DNA of 64,000 nt from Limnomonas spitsbergensis (Eukaryota; Chlorophyta; Chlorophyceae; Chlamydomonadales): NCBI GenBank assembly GCA_037349105.1, contig JAYJMM010000102.1, positions 3,100,001 through 3,164,000 of the forward strand, in the 5' to 3' direction. Shown here one piece after another: positions 1 to 12,600 of this stretch (position 1 is the first letter of the stretch; each line of letters opens with the position of its first letter). The translations under genes and the position numbers were made by a program. The notes under the pieces are model-generated. The model worked only from the letters and a program-made list of their open reading frames with translations. It searched no databases and had not been told where the DNA came from.

Positions 1-499
1 TATGGGTTCAAGGAGGGGGACAAGTGTGAGTGTGTGTGTATTTGTTTCCGCGTCGGTCAGATGGGGTGGGGAACTGGGAAGGGAAGGGCAAGAGGGGCAT
101 GGTGCCTGCTTCCATATCGACAGGTGAACGCAGGCTTTTTGACGTTTGCCTCGATGTGCTTCAGGTGGAAGGAGGGAGAAGGAGGAGGGGGGGGATGTTG
201 TGCCTGTTTTTATGACGGTTTAGAGGGGGGAAAGGAGGGGAATGAAGAGAGGGACACAGTGCCTGTTTTTGTACCGGCAGGTGATGGAGAGGGGTGGAAG
301 GCTTGCAAGGCAAAATACCAAGGGTCTGTGGTGAGAGGACAACCTCAGTGGGCCCAGCATCCACTGCTCCCCTCGCTCCACGAAGAACCGTTCCTTTAAG
401 AACCTTGGGTCCTATACCCACTGCCCCCTCCCCTGGAGCAAGAAGAACCTTGGGCCCAGCACCCACTGCTCCCCCCTCGCTGCCCCCTGTGCCTCACAG
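1..499 (+). other. 3' part of an upstream TRA1 intron
   Basis: No exon recognised. Bases 330-470 hold about three diverged copies of a roughly 60-bp unit with the words AAGAACCTTGGG and CCCACTGC. The stretch ends in the acceptor CTCACAG at 493-499. Confidence 0.6.
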
Positions 500-613
500 A
501 CCGACAACCAAGAAAACGCCTTCCTGGCCCTTAAGAGCTTCTATGAGCTGCACAAGAACTACAAGGGTGCCCTGGAGGCGCAGGCTTTGAGGCTGTTTGA
601 ACACATCATCCAG
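500..613 (+). CDS. TRA1: TRA1 exon 1 (of window)
   Basis: 38 codons, phase 0 at both ends, TDNQENAFLA to FEHIIQ. It matches the early HEAT segment of TRRAP that contains the ENVLTCLRIIIELHK region. Acceptor CACAG, donor CAG|GTGGGA. Confidence 0.9.
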
Positions 614-3600
614 GTGGGAAAGAAAACCTTCAACGCATTTCATTTAAAACATTTGATTGCATGGGTCTCCTGATTGCATGGGCCTCATTCTTCGTCCTCA
701 TCGCATGGGTCTTGTCCATACCCCGCTTCAGATGTATCGGGATTTCCCCACCACATGCCGCGACCTATCGGAGCCCCAGATGACGCCGGATGGCGAGCCT
801 GTCTACGCGCGCATGGGCAGCTCAGCCATTCCGGCAGCCCGGTCGTTCAAGTTCCTGCAGGAGTGCCCATTTGTCGGTGAGGCCAGGGCACCGTGGAGCA
901 GCCCACTAGGAGGTTTCCCCTTGATCCACAGGTTGAGGGGCTTGGCCAGCACCCCTGCCCCCCTGTCCCCTGTTGCATATCAAGGTGGAGGGGCTTGGCC
1001 AGCCCCCCTGCCCCCCTGCCCCCTGTTGCATATCAAGGTGGAGGGGCTTGGCTATCCCCCCTGCCTCCCTGCCCCCTGTTGCATATCAAGGTGGAGGGGC
1101 TTGGCCAGCCCCCCTGCCCCCCTGCCCCCTGTTGCACATCAAAGTGGAGGGGCTTAGCCAGCACCCCTGCCCCCCTGCCCCCTGTTGCACATCAAAGTGG
1201 AGGGGCTTAGCCAGCACCCCTGCCCCCCTGTCCCCTGTTGCAATTCAAAGTGGAGGGGCTTGGCCAGCCCCCCTGCCCCCCTGCCCCCTGTTGCATATCA
1301 AAGTGGAGGGGCTTGGCTATCCCCCCTGCCCCCCTGCCCCCTGTTGCACATCAAGGCGGAGGGGCTTGGCCAGGAGCCCTGCCCCCCTGCCCCCTGTTGC
1401 GTATCAAGGTGGAGGGGCTTGGCCAGCACCCCTGCCCCCCTGTCCCCTGTTGCATATCAAGGCGGAGGGGCTTGGCCAGAACCCCTGCCCCCCTGCCCCC
1501 TGTTGCCTATCAAGGCGGAGGGGCTTGGCCAGCCCCCCTGCCCCCCTGCCCCCTGTTGCATATCAAAGTGGAGGGGCTTGGCTATCCCCCCTGCCCCCCT
1601 GCCCCCTGTTGCACATCAAGGCGGAGGGGCTTGGCCAGGACCCCTGCCCCCCTGCCCCCTGTTGCGTATCAAGGTGGAGGGGCTTGGCCAGCACCCCTGC
1701 CCCCCTGTCCCCTGTTGCATATCAAGGCGGAGGGGATTGGCCAGAACCCCTGCCCCCCTGCCCCCTGTTGCCTATCAAGGCGGAGGGGCTTGGCCAGCAC
1801 CCCTGCCCTCCTGTCCCCTGTTGCATATCAAGGTGGAGGGGCTTGGCCAGCACCCCTGCCCCCCTGCACCCTGTTGCATATCAAGGTGGAGGGGCTTGGC
1901 TATCCCCCCTGCCCCCCTGCCCCCTGTTGCACATCAAGGTGGAGGGGCTTGGCCAGCCCCCCTGCCCCCCTGCCCCCTGTGGCACATCAAGGTGGAGGGG
2001 CTTGGCCAGCCCCCCTGCCCCCCTGTCCCCTGTTTCATATCAAGGTGGAGGGGCTTGGCCAGCCCCCCTGCCCCCCTGCCCCCTGTTGCGTATCAAGGTG
2101 GAGGGGCTTGGCCAGCACCCCTGCCCCCCTGTCCCCTGTTGCATATCAAGGTGGAGGGGCTTGGCCAGCACCCCTGCCCCCCTGTCCCCTGTTTCATATC
2201 AAGGTGGAGGGGCTTGGCCAGCACCCCTGCCCCCCTGCCCCCTGTTGCACATCAAGGTGGAGGGGCTTGGCCAGCCCCCCTGCCCCCCTGTCCCCTGTTG
2301 CATATCAAGGCAGAGGGGCTTGGCCATCCCCCCTGCCCCCCTGCCCCCTGTTGCATATCAAGGCGGAGGGGCTTGGTCAGCACCCCTGCCCCCCTGCCCC
2401 CTGTTGCCTATCAAGGCGGAGGGACTTGGCCAGCACCCCTGCCCCCTGCCCCCTGTTTCATATCAAGGTGGAGGGGCTTAGCCAGCCCCCCTGCCCCCCT
2501 GTCCCCTGTTGCACATCAAGGTGGAAGGGCTTGGCCAGCACCCCTGCCCCCCTGTCCCCTGTTGCATATCAAGGCAGAGGGGCTTGGCCATCCCCCCTGC
2601 CCCCCTGTCCCCTGTTGCATATCGAGGTGGAGGGGCTTGGCCAGTCCCCCTTCCCCCCTGCCCCCTGTTGCATATCAAGGCGGAGGGGCTTGGCCAGCAC
2701 CCCTGCCCCCCTGCCCCCTGTTGCATATCTCGGCTTTGCCTCGCCCTGCCAATTTTGAAAACCAACCCGATGCATTTCTTTGGTGTGGAGTTTATTCAAA
2801 TGAAATGTTGAAATAAACAATGGAGCCACTGAGCGTCCTGCAAGGGTGGGTAAGGACTCAGGAGTAGACATTACTTTTGTCGATGGGGCTGGGGCCTGTT
2901 GAGCAGCCCACTGCTTATCCTGCTAGGGCAGGGATCTTTGCTCGATGTGGGAGTATTTAGGGTTTCGGTGGTGCACGGGTGAACCATGGGTAGATGTGGC
3001 AGGGTTTAGGTGGTGCAAGGGCAAACCCCGGGCGGTTGTGGGAGGGTTTAGGGTTAAAGTTATGCAAGGGCAGGCCACGGGTGGGTTTGGGAGAGGGCTG
3101 TGCTGTACTGTTTAAGCACACAGGGGCGGGAAGTCATGTTCGTGTCCCCACCGACTTTGCTTATTTCTCACAGTGTCTGGTCGTGTTGCCCCACCCCTAT
3201 ACCCCCTTGCCCCTTTTCTTGTCGTGTGCATTGTAGCTGATGTGTACCTCATCATGGCCCCCCCTGCCCATTTCTCGTTGCACAGTCGTGCTCTTGTATC
3301 CCCCCTTCCCCTCTCCTTCCTCGTTGTGTGCAATATGGCCCATGCTGCTCAATGTCCCCCCCCCCCCCACTCCCCTCTCGCTGCACAGTCATGTTCCTGT
3401 ACCAGCTGTACCGCACTATACAGCAACCTTCCCAGATGGGTCCGCTGCTGGTGCACATGGTGGACATGGTGGCGCTGCTGGGCCCGGACGAGGCCTCCAT
3501 CCACCCCCTGCTGCTGCCCTGCTACAACGACCTGCGCATGGGTCAGGTACTTATACTAGGACGGTGGTGGCTGCGGGGGTCAAAACAGAAGGGAAAGCAG

Positions 3601-6600
3601 CGAGGGCGATGAGGGCGTACGTGACGAGACGGCATCACTGTGTCGTGGTGGATAAAAGGTTTTTGGAGGGCTGCCTGCGCTCAGCCTTTGAAAGAAGGTG
3701 CACTTGTGTGCCTGGGGGCGGGTGGGCGGGCAGGCCGCGGAATACCTGAATAGGATAGAAGATTGAATTACTGGACGGAGGTTGGACAAGGTCCTGGTAC
3801 ATTGCGAGCCCCTCGCCTTTGAGACGCAGGATTGTGCTCTTGGCGGGTGGGCAGTAGCGCTGTGGCAGTCAAAGCTGTGGCAGTAGCGCTGTGGCAGTCA
3901 AGGCTGTGGCAGTAGCGCTGTGGCAGCCAAGGCTGTGGCAGTAGCGCTGTGGCAGTCAAGGCTGTGGCAGTAGCGCTGTGGCAGTCAAGGCTGTGGTAGT
4001 AGCGCTGTGGCAGTCAAGGCTGTGGCAGTAGGGCTGTGGCAGTCAAAGCTGTGGCAGTAGCGCTGTGGCAGTCAAGGCTGTGGTCGCGCCACAGATCGGC
4101 AGTGTCAAGGCTATATGGCGTTCAAGTAGCAGGAAGAGCCATGCCGGTGTACCTGTTTGGTAGTATCATCCTGCTGCGATTGTGAGAAGGCGTGGAAACA
4201 TGCTCGCTCTTGGCTTTGAAACACAGAATTGCGCATTGCCTATATATCAATATATGCAATTTGCCCGGGGGCGATAGCTAAACTGTGGTTGACTTGGAGC
4301 CATGCCCATTGGTGGTGTGGGCGTCAGAGCTGTTCCAGGGGCAAGGGGTAGCAGCAGCAGATAGAGCTGCAACTGCAACAAGAGCAGCAACTGCAACAGC
4401 AGCAGCAACTGCAACAATAGCAGCAGCAACTGCAACAACAGCAGCAGCAACTGCAACAACAGCAACTGCAACAACAGCAGCAGCAACTGCAACAACTGCA
4501 ACAACAGCAACAACAGCAACAACTGCAGCAGCAACTGCAACAACAGCAGCAGCAACTACAGCAACTGCAACAACAGCAGCAGCAACTACGACAACAGCAA
4601 CTGCAACAACAGCAGCAGCAACTACAACAACAGCCACTGCAACAACAGCAGCAGCTGCAACAACAGCAGCAGCAACTACAGCAACAGCAGCAACTGCAAT
4701 AACAGCAACAGCTGATAGAGCTGCATCTGGAGCGTAAGTAGCGTAGCAACAGAAACGACTGCAACAACAGGAGTAACAACTGCGACATCAGCAGCTGCAG
4801 AAGCTGATGCAGAAGCTGATGCAGCAGTGGCTTGCTGTGGTGGTGGTACCTTCCCCGCCTGTCACGCCCCGCCCTGCTGCCCTTGGTCTGCCCTCAACCA
4901 CTCACCCATGTTCATCTGATGCCTTGTCTGCCGGCAGGTGAAGACCCTGACGTTCATGGGCAACCTCATGAAGCATCACCACGACTTGATGAAGCCTCAC
5001 GCTCAGGTGCGATGCAGGGGTTGGTGCCTATCTTTGAGCACATCTGACCACCCTACTGGTTGAGTTTGTTATAGGCTGTACAGGTCCATGGCATGCCATG
5101 CCCTAGGTTTCATGGCCTTTAAAGATTTCCATGTTCTTATGGACATACTGGTATACAGTATATACCCTAATACGCAGGGTGTGCGTGCAACTGTCAGTGA
5201 AATGTACGGTCTACGCCAGCCCTACTTTCTTGCACATCAGGCTGCTTTTGTTATTCAGCTTATATCACATCGGACCACACTTGTTGTTGATCAATGAGCA
5301 CATGCGACCCCCCTTGTTGTGGAGTTATTAACTTGTGTGCCCGGTACCACACAGTCCCCCGCCTAGATCCCTCCCCCATGCTCCTCATGTCGACCTGCCG
5401 TTGTTGACGCTTCTGTGCATCTGGTGCGTGTTTGTCTCAGCCGCACAGTCCCCCGCCTTGACCCCTGCTCCCTACTTTTCATGCTGGCAGGCCCTTGCGG
5501 ACGCCATTGTGCAGCTGCTGCGCGTGTGTCCCGATGTCGTGTCTTCCCGCAAGGAGCTGCTCATGGGGCTGCGCACGATTGCCGGGAACCCGGTGAGCCT
5601 AGTTTAGGGTCTAGGGTTTAGGGCTGCGCCCGATCGCCGGAAACCCGGTAAGCGGACGTTCCTCTGTAAAAGTACCAAGTGACTGAATGAGAGGAGAAAA
5701 ACACAAAGTAACTGGACAACACGAGAAAAGCACAAAGCAACTGAATGAGAGGAGAAGCAGATTTTTTTGATTTTATCTGGAGGAAGCTACGGAAACTCAA
5801 GGGTGGAAATAAATATATATATAAAGAGGGGTGCCTCCCAGGAGAAGATGCCCGGAGTGCAGCGTCACCCCTGTCTCTCCTCCAAACTTGGGCAGTGTGC
5901 TGTACTTACACACCGTGCCATTCCTGCTCCCTGAGCACCCTCCCAGCGGGGCTCGCCCCGCCCCTCCTTTGCCATTCTTACCTGTCCACACGTTCTGCTC
6001 GAAGAGGAAGGGCAGGTAGGTACACACTCACTCCAAGCGCCCCACACTGCGTGTAATTGATGGATGGATCATCCCTGTTTCGCTGATGCCCAACCCACCT
6101 AAGTGCCGTGCAGCTCAAGAAGTCTCTTCAGTAAAAAAAGAGCATTCCACCCCTTGCTCACACGGCTCCGTGTCGCTCAAGGAGAACGGCATTCTTTTAT
6201 TGAATACTGCTGTAATATACTTCATTAAATACTTTTGTAAACACTTTAAACACTTTAAAATACCGTTGTATAATACTTTATTAAATACTGCTGTAAATAT
6301 GGCCGCGTTTGTTTATACCTTAATCTCCCTCTTGCCCATATGACGTACAGCTCAAGGAGGTCCTGCGCCCGAAGCTGGACGTGTTCCTGGCTGACCCCGA
6401 CCGCCTGCTCATCGGCAACGGCCGCGCCTGCTCCGAATCTCTGTGGCAGTTGGCCTACACCGCGCTGGCGGAGATGGTGCATACTTTCCGGAAAGGCATG
6501 ACGCCCTCGCAGCTGCATACAGCCGTCTTCTTGTTTGCCTCGGTGAGTGGCCTGGATTCATATCAGGATTCAAACAGAAATCAATTCAGTTCCACACCGC

Positions 6601-9600
6601 AGTCTTCCTGTTTGCCTGGTCGAGTGGCCTGGATTTAAGTCAGGTTTCAAACCAGGATTCAAATGAGCTTCGCACCGCAGTCTCCCTGTTTGCCTCGGTG
6701 GGTGGCCTGGTTTCAAATAAGGATTCAAATTTTGACTCAAACCAGGTTCCGAATTAGCTCAACCGCCCTACGCAGGTGCATGTCAGTGATCCTGTGCGGC
6801 TGATGCCCGTCCTGACCCACGTCACATTTGTGCGCCTGCTGCTCAACCTGACCGAGTGCGTGTTCTCACTGGCCCGCACCGGTGGCCCTGATGCGGCTGT
6901 CAAGCTGCGCGCGCGCGGCCTGCTCACGCGCATCCTGGAGTACTTTGTGTCGAAGGTCAAACATCTGCGCAGGGTGGTGAGTTGGGGCGGGGAGCGTTGT
7001 TTTATTTTGCATGGTTTGACCAGAGCTTAGCAACTTGTCAGCTACCTCCTAGCCTTTGGCCACAGCTTATCTACTTGTCAGCTACCTCCTTGCCTTCAGC
7101 CACAGTTTAGCTACTTGTCAGCTACCTCCTAGCCTTCGGCCACTGACCAGCTACTTATCAGCTACCTCCTGGCCTTCGGCCACATAACAGCTTCTTGTCA
7201 GCTACCTCCTAGCCTTCGGCCACTGACCAGCTACTTGTCAGCTACCTCCCGGCCTTCGGCCAAATACCCCTTTGAAAGCTAGTCAAGTAGCTGCACAGGG
7301 TGGTAGATGGGAGGGGTGTTTCGTGGGAGGGGAGCTGGACTGGAAGTAGGGGCCTCCCGATAAGGTACCCTGCCTGATGGTGTTACGAAAACCACACCGC
7401 TCAAAGCAGCATCCCCTAGATTATTTAACGCGACCTGCACTCCTACTCATCTCCACACACTTTTCGACCCCTGAACATCCCTGAAACTGATCCCTGAGAA
7501 TTCGCCCCTGGGGAATCTCAGGGATCCCTCGCCAAACTCTCGATGCTCAAACCCTGTCTCCCCCCCCGCCCCGCACGCAGCTCCCCGGCCTCCTGGAGGG
7601 GGCGCGAGCAGAGCGCGCCGCCCAGGACAGCCACCGGCGGCAGCTGCTGCTCGGGGCGCAGGCCGAGCCAACACCCGCCGCAGCAGCGGCAGCGGGTGCC
7701 GAACCTGGTTCCGGAGCTTCCGCCCCAGCTGCGCGTGCCCCAACGCCTGGGCCTGCCGAGATCGCGCTCTCCGGCGCTCAGCTCCCGGGGGAAAAGGAGC
7801 GAGAGGTGGGGCCTGGGGGGGGTGACCTGTCCACCGTTGGTGTGGGTGTGGTGTGCAGGCGTGTCCACCGCGTGGGCCCACCGGGTGGAGTATCGAGTGT
7901 GGTATGCGTGTGCTGGAGTATAGACATTTCTTGCCCTCACCCTCCCCCCCCTCCCCCCCCCCTTCTCCCTTGGCCTGACCCCCTCCCCCCTCCTCCCCCT
8001 CCCCGTCCCCCTAGGCCTGACCCCCCCCTCCCCATTCCCCTTGGACTGATCCCCCCCCTCAGGTGCAGGAGTGCAAGCACCTTCTCACTCAGGTCATGTC
8101 CAGCATGAAGACCGCCATCCACGCCTGCCTGCACTTTGGACGCAGGTGGGGCAGGGTGGAGGTTGTGGCGTGGGTGTAGGGCTGGTTGTCAGGCACATGT
8201 TCATTGTTGCACGGGTTAAGATTGTAGGGTTGGGGTTTAGGACACACCAGAAAACCAGGAGAGCCCATACATGTCCGTCTACACTTCTGGCGCAGTTGGG
8301 ATGTACGTGTAGGGCACAACCCTAAACCTTGAGTCGATCCAAACGCCTGACACACTTTGGGCGCAGCTTGGGATTGATATTCAGGCTTCATATGAAGGCT
8401 ACAGGCTGCCACCTTCAACCCTGAGCCCGTCTAAGTCTGCTTGCACTTGGGCCGCGGGTGGGGATTCTGCCATCCTGGCCTGGGCCATATGCTGGCTTGC
8501 TTATTTCTATTCTCATCCCGATAACTTGCTAGACGTTGGGAATCCATGGTGCTGATTAGACTAGACGCTCTCTGCATTTTTTGCGTGGCTCTGAAGCGCC
8601 CTCTCCCCCCCCTCTGTGTTTTGCGTGGCTCTGAAGCGCCCTCCCCCCCCCCCTCTGTGTTTTGCGTGGCTCTAAAGCGCCCTCCCCCCCCCCTCTGTGT
8701 TTTGCGTGGCTCTGAAGCGCCCTCCCCCCCCCTCTGTGTTTTGCGTGGCTCTGAAGCGCCCTCCCCCCCCTCTGTTTTGCGTGGCTCTGAAGCGCCCTCC
8801 CCCCCCCTCTGTGTTTTGCGTGGCTCTGAAGCGCCCTCCCCCCCCCTCTGTGTTTTGTGTGGCTCTAAAGCGCCCTCCCCCCCCCCCTCTGTGTTTTGCG
8901 TGGCTCTGAAGCGCCCTCCCCCCCCCTCTGTTTTGCGTGGCTCTGAAGCGCCCTCCCCCCCCCCCTCTGTGTTTTGCGTGGCTCTAAAGCGCCCTCCCCC
9001 CCCCTCTGTGTTTTGCGTGGCTCTAAAGCGCCCTCCCCCCCCCTCTGTGTTTTGCGTGGCTCTAAAGCGCCCTCCCCCCCCCCCTCTGTGTTTTGCGTGG
9101 CTCTGAAGCGCCCTCCCCCCCCCCTCTGTGTTTTGCGTGGCTCTGAAGTGCCCCCCCCCCCCTCTGTGTTTTGCGTGGCTCTAAAGCGCCCTCCCCCACC
9201 CTCTGTGTTTTGCGTGGCTCTAAAGCGCCCTCCCCCCCCCCCTCTGTGTTTTGCGTGGCTCTAAAGCGCCCTCCCCCCCCCCCTCTGTGTTTTGCGTGGC
9301 TCTGAAGCGCCCTCCCCCCCCCTCTGTGTTTTGCGTGGCTCTGAAGCACCCTCCCCCCCCCCTCTGTGTTTTGCGTGGCTCTGAAGCGCCCCCCCCCCCC
9401 CTCTGTGTTTTGCGTTGCTCTAAAGCGCCCTCCCCCCCCCTCTGTGTTTTGCGTGGCTCTAAAGCGCCCTCCCCCCCCCCCTCTGTGTTTTGCGTGGCTC
9501 TGAAGCGCCCTCCCCCCCCCCTCTGTGTTTTGCGTGGCTCTGAAGCGCCCTCCCCCCCCCTCTGTGTTTTGTGGGCTCTGAAGCGCCCTCCCCCCCCTCT

Positions 9601-12600
9601 GTGTTTTGCGTGGCTCTGAAGCGCCCTCCCCCCCCCTCTGTGTTTTGCGTGGCTCTGAAGTGCCCCCCCCCCCTCTGTTTTGCGTGGCTCTGAAGCGCCC
9701 TCCCCCCCCCTCTGTGTTTTGCGTGGCTCTAAAGCGCCCTCCCCCCCCCCTCTGTGTTTTGCGTGGCTCTGAAGCGCCCTCTCCCCCCCCTCTGTGTTTT
9801 GCGTGGCTCTAAAGCGCCCTCCCCCCCCTCTGTGTTTTGCGTGGCTCTGAAGTGCCCCCCCCCCCTCTGTTTTGCGTGGCTCTGAAGCGCCCTCCCCCCC
9901 CCCCCTCTGTGTTTTGCGTGGCTCTAAAGCGCCCTCCCCCCCCCTCTGTTTTGCGTGGCTCTGAAGCGCCCTCCCCCCCCCCCTCTGTGTTTTGCGTGGC
10001 TCTAAAGCGCCCTCCCCCCCCCTCTGTGTTTTGCGTGGCTCTAAAGCGCCCTCCCCCCCCCTCTGTGTTTTGCGTGGCTCTAAAGCGCCCTCCCCCCCCC
10101 CCTCTGTGTTTTGCGTGGCTCTGAAGCGCCCTCCCCCCCCCCTCTGTGTTTTGCGTGGCTCTGAAGTGCCCCCCCCCCCCCTCTGTGTTTTGCGTGGCTC
10201 TAAAGCGCCCTCCCCCACCCTCTGTGTTTTGCGTGGCTCTAAAGCGCCCTCCCCCCCCCCCTCTGTGTTTTGCGTGGCTCTAAAGCGCCCTCCCCCCCCC
10301 CCTCTGTGTTTTGCGTGGCTCTGAAGCGCCCTCCCCCCCCCTCTGTGTTTTGCGTGGCTCTGAAGCACCCTCCCCCCCCCCTCTGTGTTTTGCGTGGCTC
10401 TGAAGCGCCCCCCCCCCCCCTCTGTGTTTTGCGTTGCTCTAAAGCGCCCTCCCCCCCCCTCTGTGTTTTGCGTGGCTCTAAAGCGCCCTCCCCCCCCCCC
10501 TCTGTGTTTTGCGTGGCTCTGAAGCGCCCTCCCCCCCCCTCTGTGTTTTGCGTGGCTCTGAAGCGCCCTCCCCCCCCCTCTGTGTTTTGTGGGCTCTGAA
10601 GCGCCCTCCCCCCCCTCTGTGTTTTGCGTGGCTCTGAAGCGCCCTCCCCCCCCCTCTGTGTTTTGCGTGGCTCTGAAGCGCCCTCCCCCCCCCCTCTGTT
10701 TTGCGTGGCTCTGAAGCGCCCTCCCCCCCCCTCTCTGTTTTGCGTGGCTCTGAAGCGCCCTCCCCCCCCCCCTCTGTTTTGCGTGGCTCTGAAGCGCCCT
10801 CTCCCCCCCCTCTGTTTTGCGTGGCTCTGAAGCGCCCTCCCCCCCCCTCTGTGTTTTGCGTGGCTCTGAAGCGCCCTCCCCCCCTTCTGTGTTTTGCGTG
10901 GCTCTGAAGCGCCCTCCCCCCCCCCCCTCTGTTTTGCGTGGCTCTGAAGCGCCCTCCCCCCCCCTCTGTGTTTTGCGTGGCTCTGAAGCGCCCTCCCCCC
11001 CCCCCCAATGTTTTGCGTGGCTCTGAAGCGCCCTCCCCCCCCCCTCTGTGTTTTGCGTGGCTCTGAAGCGCCCTCCCCCCCCCCTCTGTGTTTTGCGTGG
11101 CTCTGAAGAGCCCCCCCCCACCCTCTGTGTTTTGCGTGGCTCTAAAGCGCCCTCCCCCCCCCTCTGTGTTTTGCGTGGCTCTAAAGCGCCCTCCCCCCCC
11201 CCCTCTGTGTTTTGCGTGGCTCTAAAGCGCCCTCCCCCCCCCCCTCTGTGTTTTGCGTGGCTCTGAAGCGCCCTCCCCCCACCTCTGTGTTTTGCGTGGC
11301 TCTGAAGCACCCTCCCCCCCCCCTCTGTGTTTTGCGTGGCTCTGAAGCGCCCTCCCCCCCCCTCTGTGGTTTGCGTGGCTCTGAAGCGCCCTCCCCCCCC
11401 CCCCAATGTTTTGCGTGGCTCTGAAGCGCCCTCCCCCCCCCCTCTGTGTTTTGCGTGGCTCTGAAGCGCCCTCCCCCCCCCCTCTGTGTTTTGCGTGGCT
11501 CTGAAGAGCCCCCCCCCACCCTCTGTGTTTTGCGTGGCTCTAAAGCGCCCTCCCCCACCCTCTGTGTTTTGCGTGGCTCTAAAGCGCCCTCCCCCCCCCC
11601 CTCTGTGTTTTGCGTGGCTCTAAAGCGCCCTCCCCCCCCCCCTCTGTGTTTTGCGTGGCTCTGAAGCGCCCTCCCCCCACCTCTGTGTTTTGCGTGGCTC
11701 TGAAGCACCCTCCCCCCCCCCTCTGTGTTTTGCGTGGCTCTGAAGCGCCCTCCCCCCCCCTCTGTGGTTTGCGTGGCTCTGAAGCGCCCTCCCCCCCCCT
11801 CTGTGTTTTGCGTGGCTCTAAAGCGCCCTCCCCCCCCCCCCTCTGTGTTTTGCGTGGCTCTGAAGTGCCCTCCCCCCCCCTCTGTGTTTTGCGTGGCTCT
11901 GAAGCGCCCTCCCCCCCCCTCTGTGTTTTGCGTGGCTCTGAAGCGCCCTCCCCCCCCTCTGTGTTTTGCGTGGCTCTGAAGCGCCCTCCCCCCCCCTCTG
12001 TGTTTTGCGTGGCTCTGAAGCGCCCTCCCCCCCCCCCCTCTGTTTTGCGTGGCTCTGAAGCGCCCTCCCCCCACCCTCTCTGTTTTGCATGGCTCTGAAG
12101 CGCCCTCCCCCCCCCCTCTGTTTTGCGTGGCTCTGAAGCGCCCTCTCCCCCCCCTCTGTTTTGCGTGGCTCTAAAGCGCCCTCCCCCCCCCTCTGTGTTT
12201 TGCGTGGCTCTGAAGCGCCCTCCCCCCCCCTCTGTGTTTTGCGTGGCTCTGAAGCGCCCTCCCCCCCCCCCTCTGTTTTGCGTGGCTCTGAAGCGCCCTC
12301 CCCCCCCCTCTGTGTTTTGCGTGGCTCTGAAGCGCCCTCCCCCCCCCCCCTCTGTTTTGCGTGGCTCTGAAGCGCCCTCCCCCCCCCCCCTCTGTGTTTT
12401 GCGTGGCTCTGAAGCGCCCTCTCCCCCCCCTGTTTTGCGTGGCTCTGAAGCGCCCTCCCCCCCCCTCTGTTTTGCGTGGCTCTGAAGCGCCCTCCCCCCC
12501 CCCCCTCTGTGTTTTGCGTGGCTCTAAAGCGCCCTCCCCCCCCCTCTGTTTTGCGTGGCTCTGAAGCGCCCTCCCCCCCCCTCTGTGTTTTGCGTGGCTC

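Noticed and set aside
973..2816. Three overlapping 500-543-codon + frames
   Set aside because: They arise because a 53-bp unit without stops rotates through all frames; no homology, and exons 2 and 3 join in phase across it.
4285..4737. 150-codon Ala/Thr-rich protein in the CAG tract
   Set aside because: Exons 3 and 4 join in phase 0 with unbroken homology, and other frames of the tract carry stops.
9220..11406. 728-codon open frame on the minus strand
   Set aside because: It lies wholly in the 39-bp array, is a repeat of one short word, has no flanking coding signal, and is inside intron 9 of the + strand gene.
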